From Torreya grandis (lineage: Eukaryota; Streptophyta; Pinopsida; Cupressales; Taxaceae), in assembly GCA_037957365.1 (NCBI GenBank), contig JARHVA010004251.1, positions 1,411,001 through 1,475,000 on the forward strand: a stretch of 64,000 nt of DNA. The letters are read 5' to 3'. Both the position numbers and the translations under genes were made by a program. Numbering within the stretch: the stretch's first letter is position 1; each line of letters opens with the position of its first letter. The notes below the pieces were generated by a model that was not told the DNA's origin, did no database searches, and saw only the letters and a list, made by a program, of their open reading frames with translations. Below are positions 47,090 to 58,804 of this stretch, in pieces.

Positions 47090-47630
47090 TGTAATTTTTC
47101 TCATTTTTTATATCTACTTTACCCCATGATTCAATATGGGTAGCTTGGACACAAACTTCATCAAGATTAGTGGGATTAAACATGAGTAATGTATGCCTAA
47201 AATAACTATGTAACCCACCAATATACTTTAAAAGAGTCTTTTGAGTGTAAATGGGAATTCCCAAAACCAAAGTCCTTTTTCTAAACTCTTTAGTGTAATA
47301 TTATACACTTTGACCCTTAATTTGTCTTAATTTTTTCCAATCCATAGTATCTTTTGCATATAACCCAATGGATAAAATGATTTTTCAATGTATAAATAAA
47401 ATCATTCCAAGAAGAAATCACTTTACCATGTTTCAAGAGATCTTCTTGTGTCTTACTCTCCCACCCCACCAAATGAATGTTGTACCACCCAACTGAAGAG
47501 TAGCTAATTGGATTTTTGGTTCCTCATCCACAATCTTCTAAACTCTACAGTATACTTCAATCTGTTTAATCTAATGATTTAATTTACTTACACTAATCTC
47601 TCTATTATACATTGGAAAATCAAACTTAAC
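47090..47630 (-). pseudogene. gag remnant
   Basis: Minus strand: LDVKFDFPMYN, WIKQIEVYCRV-like block, KIVDEEPKIQLATLQLGGTT, FIWWGG, MDWKKLRQIKGQSV, then open 47043-47270: LGIPIYTQKTLLKYIGGLHS and FNPTNLDEVCVQATHIES. This is the gag (retrotransposon capsid) domain of this clade. It is followed at once by RT sequence, so nucleocapsid and protease are deleted. Confidence 0.8.
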
Positions 47631-48030
47631 ATCAAGCTTTAAAATGGAAGAGACATAATAAAAAAATTTGTTTATCATCAAAGGAAGAAATAGAATATTT
47701 GGAAGAAGATGGAAGATATTTAAGAGATTCTTATCCTTTACCCTTATGATTGGTTTATTCCTCTTTATTACCTTTGTTAATATTATTCCTTTCTTAGTAC
47801 AAATCTTCCACCATGCCCTTCATCTCTTAAAAATCTCGACAGAAGGCCATTTCTAATTTTTGTTTTTCCATAGGAGATTCCATGGCTGATCTTTGACTTT
47901 TATGTTTTTCACCAATTTATGGGTTATATTATTAAAGTGATCCTTCTTCACACTTTGACTTAAACCTGGTTAGCATGAAAAACAAAAACTTTTAAATCTA
48001 AAACCAACATTATAGTATCCCCAACCAATA

Positions 48031-48042
48031 GGTCTGATATTA
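48031..48042 (-). promoter_or_regulatory. Primer-binding site remnant
   Basis: Minus strand taatatcagacc, four bases after the LTR end, resembles the initiator-Met PBS tggtatcagagc. Confidence 0.5.
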
Positions 48043-48046
48043 AACT

Positions 48047-49555
48047 TGATCTGAAATGGATAGTTTATGTAACCACTCACAAATTCACCAATTCCAAATA
48101 CTTAACTTTTTTTTTATCAATTTCCCATAATTTACATTAAATTTTAGATTTATAATTTAAAATTAAATTATAAATAATTAGAAACATCAATTAAATGAAT
48201 AAAAATGGCAACCCAAAGTTGATAATGGAGTTCACCCCTATTGGGCTACATCTTTGGATCTGAAAAGCACTCAATTCAATCTAATAATGATGAAAAATCA
48301 CTTTTTGTATAATATTTACATCAAAATACTCATTTTGGTTTGCAATAATGTCTGCTTCTACCTCTATGAATTCTCAATAAACCACTAGTTTTCTCTCTCC
48401 AAGAGTCTTCTTATTTTAAATGCTTCTACTTGCTTGATCTCCTTTACAAAGGACTAAAAACTTACATTTCAAATTTAAGATTAAGACTTTTTTAATGTTT
48501 TCAAGGTTTGTGGTTCATTGGTTAAATCATCATATTTTTATCCAACATGTTTGTGTTTAAATCCCCCTTTAAACGCCTTATTTTAGGCTTAGATACCAAG
48601 TTTTAAATCATATATAGCATATTGTTTGTCATATTTACCAAAAGTAGGTGTATCACACTTGGAAAGACCTAAAAATGGGTCAAGGGAGGTTGTAGGTTCG
48701 ATCCCCAGGCCCCATGCTATGATTTTGGATAACCTTATAGTGAATTTGGTGGGTTTAGTCCCAGTTGCATTGGGATGAAACACAAATAAAGGTTTAAATG
48801 GAATTTCCTTTACCTTCTTAATCAGTCAGTAATCCATCACTTAATCCCACATTCCCAAGAATTTTAAGTAAACAAGGATTTTAAAGAGAACCATGTTGCC
48901 TTTAACTCAATTAATAAACCATGTGATGTTTGGAACTCAGTCTTGGTACTTAACAGCGATGTGGAAGGCTACCACATGGTGGCTTGAGATTCCACAAATT
49001 GTCTCAAGTGCTAATCATTTTTAGATTGTGGAAATTTAATCCCACATGAATTATGTTGAAGCTTGAAAGAAGGTTTATATACAATTCACCACCATTTTAT
49101 TGTGAATAAAGGTGGAAGGATTCCCCTCAAAAAATGAGGACCCCACCAGTTGATGGGATCCTAACTGATATATAGCATGTCCCCACATACAAATAGGTAT
49201 GTTGTCAAATACGAGAGACCAAAAAATAAACAAATCTATTTACTTTATCTCTCTACCATGTGTCACCATATGATTTGTCTATGAGTTAGGATCTAATTAG
49301 TCTACCTAGAATTTTTTACAGTCTAATCAGTATGATGATTTCATCTTTTTACCTTGTCTACATATATTGTTTTCCCTATTTGGCTTTAGCTTTATCAAGC
49401 CATAAATTTTACATAAATTATTGAAATGACTCTGTTTAAATTTAATTATAAATCTCTCAATGAACTCTTTGATGTGTGGTTAGTTGTAGAAAAATTTGAG
49501 AATTGGATCGATTATGGGGATCCTCCTAGATCACTTATGAATGGACTATCAACCA
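48047..49555 (-). repeat. 5' LTR of the chromovirus-like element
   Basis: 1509 bp, colinear with 42852-44390. Also carries the tRNA-like segment (A-box-like tggttaaatca at 48519, weaker B-box tgtttaaatcc at 48553) and a second, strong B-box ggttcgatccc (48695-48705). An open stretch on the minus strand (48589-48783) is matched by 43400-43624 in the other LTR and includes the GIEPTTS peptide that a reversed B-box typically gives. Confidence 0.85.
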
Positions 49556-49561
49556 AATTAT
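49556..49561. other. Target-site duplication, right (aattat)
   Basis: Matches 42846-42851. Confidence 0.6.
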
Positions 49562-49570
49562 GGGTCATAT

Positions 49571-49588
49571 TGGTATCAAAGATGGTTT
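49571..49588 (+). promoter_or_regulatory. Primer-binding site of the plus-strand Ty3/gypsy element
   Basis: tggtatcaaagatggttt resembles the initiator-Met PBS (tggtatcagagc). The preceding gggtca (49,561-49,566) is the probable last piece of the 5' LTR. Confidence 0.65.
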
Positions 49589-49730
49589 AATTTTATTATG
49601 TATTATTTATGTGTGACTATTTTTGTATTTTTATGCTCATGAATAGAGTATAAATAGCTAGTGGTGAATGTATATTGCTTCCCTTATAGAAATATATTTC
49701 TACATTGAAGTAGAATAAATAAATCAATGG

Positions 49731-50700
49731 CATGGTTCCACCTAGTGAAGAAGTACTTTCATCCAATTATGAATGGTTTTGCAAGTTGGAAGAGGGTGTT
49801 AATAACATCTCTCTATCCATAATAAATATTTATAAGATTTATAGTTTGTATTACATTATGGCGATTCTCATGGTGAAGCTATGAATTTATATATAAACTT
49901 TGAAAGTAAGTAAGGAGATGAAAAATTCAAAACATGAGAAGGTAGAATAAAATCCCATACTAACCAAGATCCACCACCACTCAAATATAGATAAATTATT
50001 GATATTTAATCATATGAAGGAGAGATGAATGTAGATAGGATATACTATTTGGTATCCCAACTTGACATATATTTTAGTTTGCATTTGATTTTTGAGAGTC
50101 AACATATTTCCTTTTTAAGGTTAAAATTAGCAAATAATGCTTTAACTTGGTTTGAAAGTTATGTTCATACCTTGCTTGTTATGAAGCTTCCTCAAATTTA
50201 TAAATGGGATGAATTTAAATGTTGATCAATAAAATGTTTTATTCTATTTTTTATGAGAAAGATAGGTCCATGTATTGGTAAAATTTTAGGGAAAATCAAG
50301 GCTTAAGTGTGCAAGAGTATACAAGTGACTTTTTCAAGAACGTGGTCCAAATGGAAAATGATATAGTAGACTATGCCATATTTATGAGGTACATGGGTTG
50401 AATCCATAGGTATTTTAGGATATATGTGCTCTTTCTCAAATATAATAACATAGATAAGTATTTTTCTCAAGCTCGCTACTTAGAGATGGATAAAATGAAG
50501 GGTAGAATGACCTCTTCAAACACATGAAAGTATAAATGTGTTTATAAGAAAATGCGAAAGGTAAGCATAACTCTACTAATATTTTTTCTCAAAATAAAAC
50601 TAAAATTAATTATGGGTATTGTGATGTTGATATTAATTTAGAGGAGACTTGTTGGAAGCTACATTTAAAATTACACCATACAACTGCAAAAATAAAAATA
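49731..50700 (+). pseudogene. gag remnant
   Basis: Frameshifted. Clear blocks: open 50025-50225 with SQLDIYFSLHLIFESQHISF and LRLKLANNALTWFESYV, then SVQEYTSDFFKNVV, and a knuckle-like YGYCDVDINLEETCWKLH at about 50,617-50,668 in which the spacing of C/C/H/C is disturbed. The start is uncertain. Confidence 0.7.
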
Positions 50701-50899
50701 ATGCATTGAGTTAATTCTAAGGGAACTAATTATGGTGAAACTCTAATGTGTATGAGACATTATGTTGTACCTATATTCATAAAGAGGTATTTTTGGGTAG
50801 CATTATTGCTCAATATCAAGGTGAACATATAAAAAAATCAATATTTAAATTTAGATTAAGAAGACTAAAGTAGATGTCTTTTCTATTTTTGTTGTCAAG

Positions 50900-51280
50900 A
50901 AAATTTGATAAACAAGGAATCAGTGGACAATTTGGAGTAATAAAGTTATAATAATCCCAATATATATGATTTAGGTTGGGTAAATAAACTAATAGATTAA
51001 AAGGTGGAAAAACAATACAAGGTCACATTTGATATTGATAAAAATTTCATTGATGAAGTCATAGTGGATGTTGTTCATTTTGATGAGTGTGGTGTAGTAT
51101 TTGGAAGACCTTACAAGTACATTTGGGATGTAATTTTAATGTTAATATCCAATCAATACCATTTGGTGAAGGTTGGTGAGATATACATCATTAAAACCTA
51201 TAAAGGTGACTCAAAAATCTCCCTTAGGAGTGCTTCTCAAGAAAAAAGTTATTTAATAATATTGGGAAGTTTTATTTAAT
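50900..51280 (+). pseudogene. Protease remnant (C-terminal part)
   Basis: LGWVNK leads into the open stretch 51004-51279: KQYKVTFDIDKNFIDEVIVD, VVHFDECGVVFGRPY and NQYHLVKVGEIYIIKTYK, matching the end of the Ty3/gypsy protease and the linker to RT. The D-S/T-G loop itself was not identified. Confidence 0.65.
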
Positions 51281-51834
51281 TAATTTAAGAGATATAAAAG
51301 ATACAAAAATGTATTTACATAATACTTATTGTATAATATTTACTAACAAAGGTTAAAATAAAATGAGAGAGTTGGTACAAAAATTCAAGGAAGTTTTATA
51401 AGATCCCAAGGATATGCCACCTATTAGGTATGTTGAGCATAATATTAAGTTGCTACCATATTTTCCTCTTCAAAATTTGGATCCCTATCGACAGTATTTG
51501 ATGGATTCCAATGAGATAAAATGATATCTACAATCTTTGATTAATCAAGGTATAATTTATCATAACACTTCTCCATGTAGTTCCCCAATTGTTTTAGTAC
51601 CTAATAAAGATGGTTCATGGATGGAATGTGTTGATTATAGAGAAATAAATAAAATCACCATCAAGAATAAGTAACCTCCTCGATATATTGTTGATATTTT
51701 AGATCAACTCCACTAATAAAAATTATAGGATATTGGTTCCATTAAACCATTATTATAGTAACATACATACTATCATTTCAAGCAAGAAAAATGTGGATCT
51801 CATCAAATAAATTTATATGGAAGATGTCAAGGTA

Positions 51835-51964
51835 ACTTTATTTTTTATGGTAGGAGATATGACCATTGGGCTAGATGGTTTTCTGAAACTATTTTACTTA
51901 CTCATTTTACTTTATTTTTTATGGTAGGAGATATGACCATTGGGCTAGATGGTTTTCTGAAACT
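51835..51964. repeat. Perfect 56-bp direct repeat (74-bp period)
   Basis: 51835-51890 and 51909-51964 look identical (acttta...ggtaggagatatgacc...tctgaaact), with an 18-bp spacer. Confidence 0.9.
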
Positions 51965-51973
51965 AGGCCATAT

Positions 51974-52198
51974 GAATATTTATATCCAATTAGATAATAT
52001 TTGATATAATCAAGAATTCATTGATTTTATAAAAGAAGAACAATATTTAAAAATAGGTGAAAAATCATTTTACCTTATTCACTACAAAGAATATTTATAT
52101 CCAATTAGATAATATTTGATATAATCAAGAATTCATTGATTTTATAAAAGAAGAACAATATTTAAAAATAGGTGAAAAATCATTTTACCTTATTCACT
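51974..52198. repeat. Perfect 110-bp direct repeat (115-bp period)
   Basis: 51974-52083 and 52089-52198 look identical, separated by acaaa. Nothing else in this element is so well conserved. Confidence 0.9.
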
Positions 52199-53312
52199 TT
52201 TCATGAAATAAAATTATTTCTTTCTTCCTATTACCTACATATTTTATTACCTAATTTTTCTTATTTATTCCACCCCATTGGTTTTCTCTTTGTGAGTTGT
52301 AGTGTAAGATCGTGGATAGGAATTGACATTCCTCACAAAATCTTTTAGTAGAAGTAACAAGAGTTATATGGTCTAATACATTGTTCATAAATCCATGTAG
52401 ATCATTCTCATGCTTTGTAACTAATCTAATGGTATGATTTGATGTAAGAAAAGCTCCTTGTAAGATGATTATTTCATAAAAATAAATAAAATCACCATCA
52501 AGAATAAAGTTACTAAACCTATCATGCTTGATATTTTAGATCAACTCCACTAATATACTGTGTTATCTTGATATTTTAGATCAAGACCATCTCATTATAC
52601 TGTGTTATCTTGATATTTTAGATCAACTCCACTAATATAAAATATAAATAAAGTCATTAAATACTAGAAAATAAATACTTAACTTATAGAAGGTTGGTTA
52701 GATGAATGGTTGAGTTAGTTGGCTTGTTGCTAGAGTCTAGCATGATTTTGGTAATGGTACTTAGATGTCATTTGAGGGGTATCAGTAATTTGGTTCTCTA
52801 TTGTGATGGCTAGATCTCTATATTTATAGAAAGATATTTACAAAAATAAGCTTTGAATGCAAATCACAAAGTGATAATTAATGAAGTTGACATATGGCAG
52901 ATAGCATTCAATAGAAGGCAAGGGTTATATGAATGGTTGGTATTACTACTTGGATTATACAATGCCCCAACTAATTTCATGTGGTTGATGAATGAGGTAT
53001 TAAGGCCATATATAGATGTTTGTGTCATTTTTTATTTTTATGGTATTCTTATTTTTAAAATATTTTATGATGAACATCTAACTCATTTGAAAAAAATTGT
53101 AAGTTTTCAAGGAGAATAATTTGTTGTTGAATGAAAAGAAAGGTGAGTTTTCAAAACAATATTTTGTCTATCTTGGGCATGTGATTGGAGATGGAAAGTT
53201 GAGAATTGATCTAAAAAATTTAGATTTAATCATGAATTGGCCTAGCCCTTCCAATTTAACCAAAATGATAAGATTTATACATATAGTTCAGTTTTTGAAG
53301 AAATTCATTTAG

Positions 53313-53983
53313 GCTTTATCTTCCATAGAATCACCATTGTATGTCATTACAAGAAGGGGTAATTATTTTACTTGGAGTAAGAAAAAACAAGATACACTTA
53401 TTGATTTTAAACACAAGATTAAAAATGATCCATTTTTCCTTTACCAAACTTGTTGAAGTATTTTAAAGTGGAAAAATATCATACTTATTATGTTATGGAG
53501 GTTGTTTTGTTGCAAGGAGGTAAGTCAATATGTTTCCTTTCAAATTTATTTCATGGTTAAATTTTGAATTATTATACATATGACAAATAAATTTATGCTT
53601 TTGTGCAAGCAACTAATAAATGGAATAAATGTCTAATGGGTAAGGAAACCATTGTACATAAGGATAAATAATATCTCCAATAATTGTAAGCACAAACTAA
53701 ACTTCATAAAGCTAAACATTGTAAATTGATGGGTTTCTTAAAAAAATCTCATTTGGTTATCAAATATAATAAAAGTGTGACTAAGACGTTATTAGAGATG
53801 TTTTTTAGACCTCTTTTTATTTCAAACATGGGTACTATAACCCTTCTTGAGCCTTTTGTACATGACTATTATATAGAATGATATGAGCATGATGCAATTT
53901 TGGGGGAAGCATTTCTTCAAAAAAAAGAGATCCCAAGGTGTAAGTTTGATCCCAAGGATGCTTACTATCTTAAATATAGGTTA
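53313..53983 (+). pseudogene. RNase H remnant
   Basis: Pieces in shifting frames: ALSSIESPLYVITRRGNYFT, LLKYFKVEKYHTYYVMEVVL (first RNase H Asp lost), LQGGKS, QATNKWNKCLMGKETIVHKD, LMGFLKKSHLVIKY, LGEAFLQKKEIPRCKFDPKD and YYLKYRLLY. This is the order of a Ty3/gypsy RNase H plus tether. Confidence 0.75.
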
Positions 53984-53988
53984 CTCTA
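53984..53988. other. Target-site duplication, left (ctcta)
   Basis: ctcta, repeated at 60604-60608 outside the other LTR end. Confidence 0.8.
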
Positions 53989-54615
53989 TATTGGATAATT
54001 AACCTTAATTTGAGTCCTTATAGGTTTGTAGGATTATCTTAATTATTGTTTATATGTGCATTTATTGTATTTATTAATTCACTTTATTCCTACCATTATG
54101 AGGTGTCACTCACTTCCCTAATCCACTTATTAGATTTAGAGTTACTTGCATGTAACTCTCCCTCCCCCACTTGGCACACACTTCCCTCAACTCTAAGGGA
54201 ATAGGTCACAAGGGGCACACATAAAGGAATCTTGTAAGGTAATCATGGGATTCCTTGTAACTCCCATTCTCTTCTTATTACTCTGTTAAAAGATATTTCA
54301 TCTCTCATTTCTCAATACTACTCTCTCATAATTTGCTTGTTGTTCTAGTCTGGATCTTGCATCCTTGTGATGTTATTTGGTCTAAAACCATTCTCTCTCT
54401 TTCATAGTTTTTTCATGCTATTATATTTAGAGTTCATTTTTTGTAAGCTTCTAATAGATTGTGGATTTTTTCACCATTCAACAGTTTTCTCTTCTTATCA
54501 AATATTTTTTCTTATTTTTTATTTGCTCTCCATTGAGGTAATCTTGTTTATTTTCATACTATTTTGGTTTTAAGGTTTCAATGTTTATCAATAATTCTTA
54601 AATTAAATCCTATTA
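53989..54615 (+). repeat. 5' LTR of the nested element
   Basis: Begins tattggataattaacc and shares gaggtgtcactcac, tagagttacttgcatgtaact, cacttggcacacacttccct and gatctccattgaggtaat-like blocks with 59984-60603. The usual TG start reads TA here and TT in the other LTR. Confidence 0.85.
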
Positions 54616-54634
54616 TGCTATCAAAGTTATGGTC
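54616..54634 (+). promoter_or_regulatory. Primer-binding site of the nested element
   Basis: tgctatcaaagttatggtc, one change from the initiator-Met form tggtatcaaag. Confidence 0.7.
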
Positions 54635-54748
54635 TTTTTAACATTGATCTTAAGTGTTATGTAGGTCTTTCTTGGAGAAATCTCATATTTTTTTCCACAT
54701 CCATCTTATTTTTCTATTTTGCATTTTAATTATTTTTTAACTACATTT

Positions 54749-54753
54749 AAATG
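54749..54753. other. Target-site duplication of the innermost element, left (aaatg)
   Basis: aaatg versus aaata at 57526-57530: four of five bases match; the last differs by a transition. Confidence 0.65.
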
Positions 54754-55146
54754 TGTTGGGAATTCAAAGATCTGGCCACATAGATTAATTCATGCACTGG
54801 ATAGGGGGGCTATACACATAAAAATTCTTCAAGATAAATAATATTATCACTCTCTAATTCTCTGAATAATTCATTCAGGACATAATACAATTATATAGGA
54901 ATAATGTTTCCTATAATATCTCCAATATTATCTCACTTGAATCCTACAACTAATCACACACCTAAATATGATATATTATTATAACATATAATAATATATC
55001 TCAACTATATAATATTCTAATTTACTGTATTAACCTATATGGATATAACTAAGTAACTAAAATTTACCTCTTGATAAATCAACCTAATACTATTTACCAT
55101 CCCTTAAATACTCAATTTTACACAAATGTAAAATTTATTCCTAACA
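54754..55146 (-). repeat. 3' LTR of the innermost element
   Basis: 393 bp, highly similar to 57130-57525, e.g. cataatacaattatatagga, ataatgtttcctataatatc, actatttaccatccc. Confidence 0.9.
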
Positions 55147-55155
55147 TTCCCCCCC
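55147..55155 (-). promoter_or_regulatory. Polypurine tract of the innermost element
   Basis: Minus strand gggggggaa directly before the LTR start tgttaggaat. Confidence 0.75.
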
Positions 55156-57110
55156 ATAGTTTTTACATGGTGCAAAAACATTCACTCTTATTTGCAGTAT
55201 GCTCACCTCTTATAGCATGCCCTATTTGGCTCATGACTTTGATAAAGAGAGTCTCACTCATCCTATGGTTTTATAGGTTTATGAAAAACCTTTAAGTTAA
55301 TATAAAAATCATCTACCTCCAAATATTGGCACAAATAAAACTATATGCCATCGTATACTCGCCGGTCTACATACTATTGACACAATCTTGATGCACATGA
55401 CCACTATATGTGAAGGAATGCATCACATATTTATATTAAATGACCACAATAGATGTGTCACTAAGGGTCATCTCCATAAACAAGTAAGGTAGTCATGGGA
55501 TATTTATAGTATCTTCTCTCCTAACTATTGCAAAAACACTATTCATCTCCTGGTAGTTTTTTTATCTCTACCACAAACCTTTTCAAGATCCATAAATTGA
55601 CTTATATTGGTGCTTTCTATCTTTTTAAAATGTTTTCACCTTAGGGAATCATGCTTGGAAATTTCACACAAATATCATGAATAGGCATTATTCTTTTGTT
55701 CTTATTGAAAAAATACACAGTAGAAATGAAAAACACACACACATCACTAAAACATTGATGTGGCTTCATCATTGGCAACTGATGAGAGGTCAGTGAAAGA
55801 TATCCTTCCTTCATGTATCCTCAGCCTCCAATGTCTTCATTGCTTACTCAACTAATAATAACTTGAAGCTCATATGCATGTCACCTAGAATAAAATAGGC
55901 CCCCCCTCCATAAGACTGACACATTTGACATAGGGATGTTGCATACAAGCGATAGTGCATCCTTTACAATATTGATTTCATTTTTTAGATTTTTGAAAAA
56001 TGGTGACTCAAACATTGATACTTTTGGATTTTGACAATAAATAAAATTTTTCCACTGACTAAATGATAATTACCAATCAATTAATGATATTGACTCTATT
56101 TGATAAAAATGACTCATTATATGAGTATAGAAACTAAACGACTCAATTAGATATAAAATGATACTAATGGATAAAAGCTCCATATTCTAATATTCAACTT
56201 ATGATAATAGAAATTTCACATACAATAAAGACTCTTTAATAAATAAAACCAACACCTAAAATTCGTATCATAAAGCAAACTACAAGACTCACAACCTTTG
56301 TTTATTTTAAAGCTTCGAAGCATGGTTTTAGAGAATTACATTGTAAAATTTATTTGTATGGAAAAATGTATAGGTCCAAGGTGCTCATATATCCACCTCA
56401 CCAAAATGTTCATCAAGAATTGATTGCAATGTGATTGATAGGGTAGTGTTGTTTTTTCTTTTGCAAGCTATGCATAGACTATGGGTTGTTGATCTCAATG
56501 AAGAACTTATTCAACTATCACCACCACATTTTGAAGATCAAGCCAAAATAAAAATTGAGAGAAAGTGTTTGCAAATAATGTATAGTGCAAAAGATGAACT
56601 CGGATCATTGAATGATAATAAAACAATCATGATGTCCTCATTGAATGATGGTAGAATAATCAATTCTCGATCTATACACGAATATGCAAGATGATGAGGT
56701 CATTTTTAACCATCAACATGTCAGTATAAAAAAGGATGGCATTTGAATTATATTTAATCTGATGATACCAAAGATAAGTGTAGGCAATTTCAAGTATGAC
56801 AAAATTCACGCTAAATGCAATTCGAGAATAACCCAAGAGCATATAAAAGACTATCAAAAATTGAAAGGTAGCAATGAATAGTAATGCATGTTGGAGACTG
56901 AACTGAACATGATGAATACATTCTATAGGTGTATGAAAGGTGAGATCAAGGGAGGTAGTTGTTGTAACATGGTGAGTTGAGGTGTGGGATAAATGCGACA
57001 GGCTTGAGTCTGAAAACTGATAAGATGAGCTTGCATGCTTCAACATCAAGTGGGACAATGACAAATATTACAACCACCCCAACAAATAATTAACTGAATC
57101 ATTAGAGGAT

Positions 57111-57128
57111 CCTCCTACTTTGATACCA
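57111..57128 (-). promoter_or_regulatory. Primer-binding site of the innermost element
   Basis: Minus strand tggtatcaaagtaggagg, initiator-Met type, one base from the LTR end. Confidence 0.8.
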
Positions 57129-57129
57129 T

Positions 57130-57525
57130 TGTTGGGAATTTAGAGATATGGACACATAGATTAATTAATACACTGGACAGTGGAGTTATACACATAGAAA
57201 AATTCTTCAACACAAATAATATTATCACTCTCTTTATTTTATGAATAATTCATTCAAAACATAATACAATTATATAGGAATAATGTTTCCTATAATATCT
57301 CCAATATTCTCTCACCTGAATCCTACAACTAAGCATACACCTAAATATGATTTATTGTTATAACATATAACAATATATCTCAACTATATAATATTCTAAT
57401 TTACTATATTAACCTATACAGTTATAACTAAGTAACTAATATTTACCTCTTGGTAAATTAAACTAATACTATTTACCATCCCGCAAATATTCAATTTTAC
57501 ACAAATGTAAAAGTTATTCCTAACA
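57130..57525 (-). repeat. 5' LTR of the innermost element
   Basis: 396 bp, same ends as the left LTR; differences are few and mostly substitutions, so this insertion is younger than its hosts. Confidence 0.9.
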
Positions 57526-58804
57526 AAATACATAAGTCATTTTGAATTAAGAGTAGCATTTAATTATAAATTTTAACCTTATTTTTATTGATTCAAAGTT
57601 CATTTTTTTTTCTTCCTAAGCTTTTTTGTTTTTAGTTTTTTTTTAAATTTAGAGCCATTTTAACCTAAAAACTCATCAAAAAAGAGTATAACTTTTTATT
57701 GGAAATATAAAACTCTAAAATATTTATGGGTTTTATTAACTAGTCATCTAAGATCATGTACAAATTTCAAAAAAACTTAGTTTGTAATTTTTGAGATATT
57801 GCTAAAATTATAACTACTGATTTTTTTTTAAAAAAAGTGGTTAAAAAAATTTCTATTTTTTTAAATTTTGATAATTTATCAATTTAAAATGTGAATACAT
57901 TTTGATATATTATATTATATTTAATTTCATTTTGGCTTAATCTCTCAAATTATAAGTTTGACTTTTTAATGGTTACCCACTTTTTTAATAAAGAAAAAAA
58001 AAACTTAAGTGTTTTCCAATCTAAACAAAAGATTTTTTTCAAAAAAGGTCAGTAACTTTGAGATCCTCACGTGGATGAACAATATTTTTGCAAGATAAAG
58101 TGTGATAGCATTATTTTTTTAAAGTAATTCTTTGCTTTCAAATCCCCACTAAAGTTATTTAGTAACTTTTTCAAAAACATAGTTTTATTCCCATGTGATA
58201 GAATATTCAAAAGTTATTTTAAATTTTTCAAAAGGGGATGGTATTTTACTTTAAACCATCTGTTTTTCATTTCACAATTTTTCTTGGGTCTTAATAACTT
58301 AAATCATCGAATATTTTCCATCACAAAAGAAAAAACACCATGCATGTTTTAAATTATTCCATGTGGCATAATATATGAGTTTTTTTAATTGCTTTATAAA
58401 ATCTTTTTTCCAACTCAAGATTTTTAAAAGAATCTTATACCACATTTAATTCTGCGGATGAAGTTTTTTTTTTAATAAAAGATTTTTAAGGAATTATTTT
58501 AAAATCTAATATTGTTTATCAAAAATTTTATTAGTGGCATTTTTTATTTTGGTGTTTTGGTTAATTGTTTTAACAAATAAAAAAATTTAATCTTCATTTT
58601 TCTTGTTAAGATGATTTTTTAAAAATGTGCTTTGGGTCAATTAATACTACTTGTTATTGATATTTTTTCAATGCTAGTGACATTTATCTTATTTCCTCTC
58701 ATTGGTTTTAAATTGGCCTTTTTTCAAATTTTAAGTAAACTATTGAAAATATTGAAATAACTACTCTTAAAGAATAAATTTCATATTAAAATGAAACATT
58801 AAAT
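57526..58804. other. Very AT-rich interior of the nested element, no coding
   Basis: Long T and A runs (for example near 57,600-57,660 and 58,440-58,560). No frame of note. A likely untranslated filler of the non-autonomous element. Confidence 0.5.

Larger units (their letters stand above)
42852..49555 (-). mobile_element. Decayed chromovirus-like Ty3/gypsy element, 6.7 kb (minus strand)
   Basis: Two LTRs of about 1.5 kb enclose, on the minus strand, gag, RT, RNase H, integrase and a chromodomain-like tail. The zinc knuckle and protease are missing: the gag reading passes into the RT N-terminus within a few dozen bases near 47,080. The PBS next to the 5' LTR resembles the initiator-Met type. 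The element is inserted only a few bases before the PBS of the plus-strand Ty3/gypsy element at 49,571. Confidence 0.85.
51720..52850. repeat. Insertion/duplication block inside the RT gene
   Basis: A copy of RT sequence 51,640-51,716 (aataaataaaatcaccatca, gatattttagatcaactcca) recurs at 52,477-52,553, and gatattttagatcaa appears twice more to 52,640. Between them are perfect local repeats (51835-51964 and 51974-52198) and 52,210-52,470 of unknown origin. It behaves like a region rearranged by repeated template switching or by an insertion followed by duplication. Confidence 0.65.
51361..53312 (+). pseudogene. Reverse transcriptase remnant, split by ~1.1 kb and active site lost
   Basis: First half to about 51,720: LQSLINQGIIYHNTSPCSSP, IVLVPNKDGSWMECVDYREI, NKITIKNK, VDILDQLH. 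Second half from 52,822: INEVDIWQIAFNRRQGLYEW, LGLYNAPTNFMWLMNEVLRP, then YFYGILIF where the family has Y-L-D-D-I-L-I-F, so both catalytic Asp are replaced (Tyr, Gly). A short frameshift leads to 53121-53312: NEKKGEFSKQYFVYLGHVIG and LRIDLKNLDLIMNWPSPSNL. Confidence 0.85.
54754..57525 (-). mobile_element. Innermost non-autonomous LTR element, 2.77 kb (minus strand)
   Basis: LTRs of 393 and 396 bp, beginning tgttgggaatt and ending attcctaaca, a short inverted terminal repeat typical of Copia-type LTRs. Orientation is set by the PBS at 57111-57128 (minus) and the polypurine tract at 55147-55155 (minus). The ~2.0-kb interior has two unassigned open stretches (minus 56672-57064, 130 codons, Ser/Thr/His-rich then hydrophobic; plus 56431-56694, 87 codons) and no gag or pol motif. 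Confidence 0.85.

Noticed and set aside
48589..48783. Open frame shared by both LTRs of the chromovirus-like element (with GIEPTTS)
   Set aside because: Better explained as reversed tRNA/SINE-like B-box sequence than as a conserved protein.
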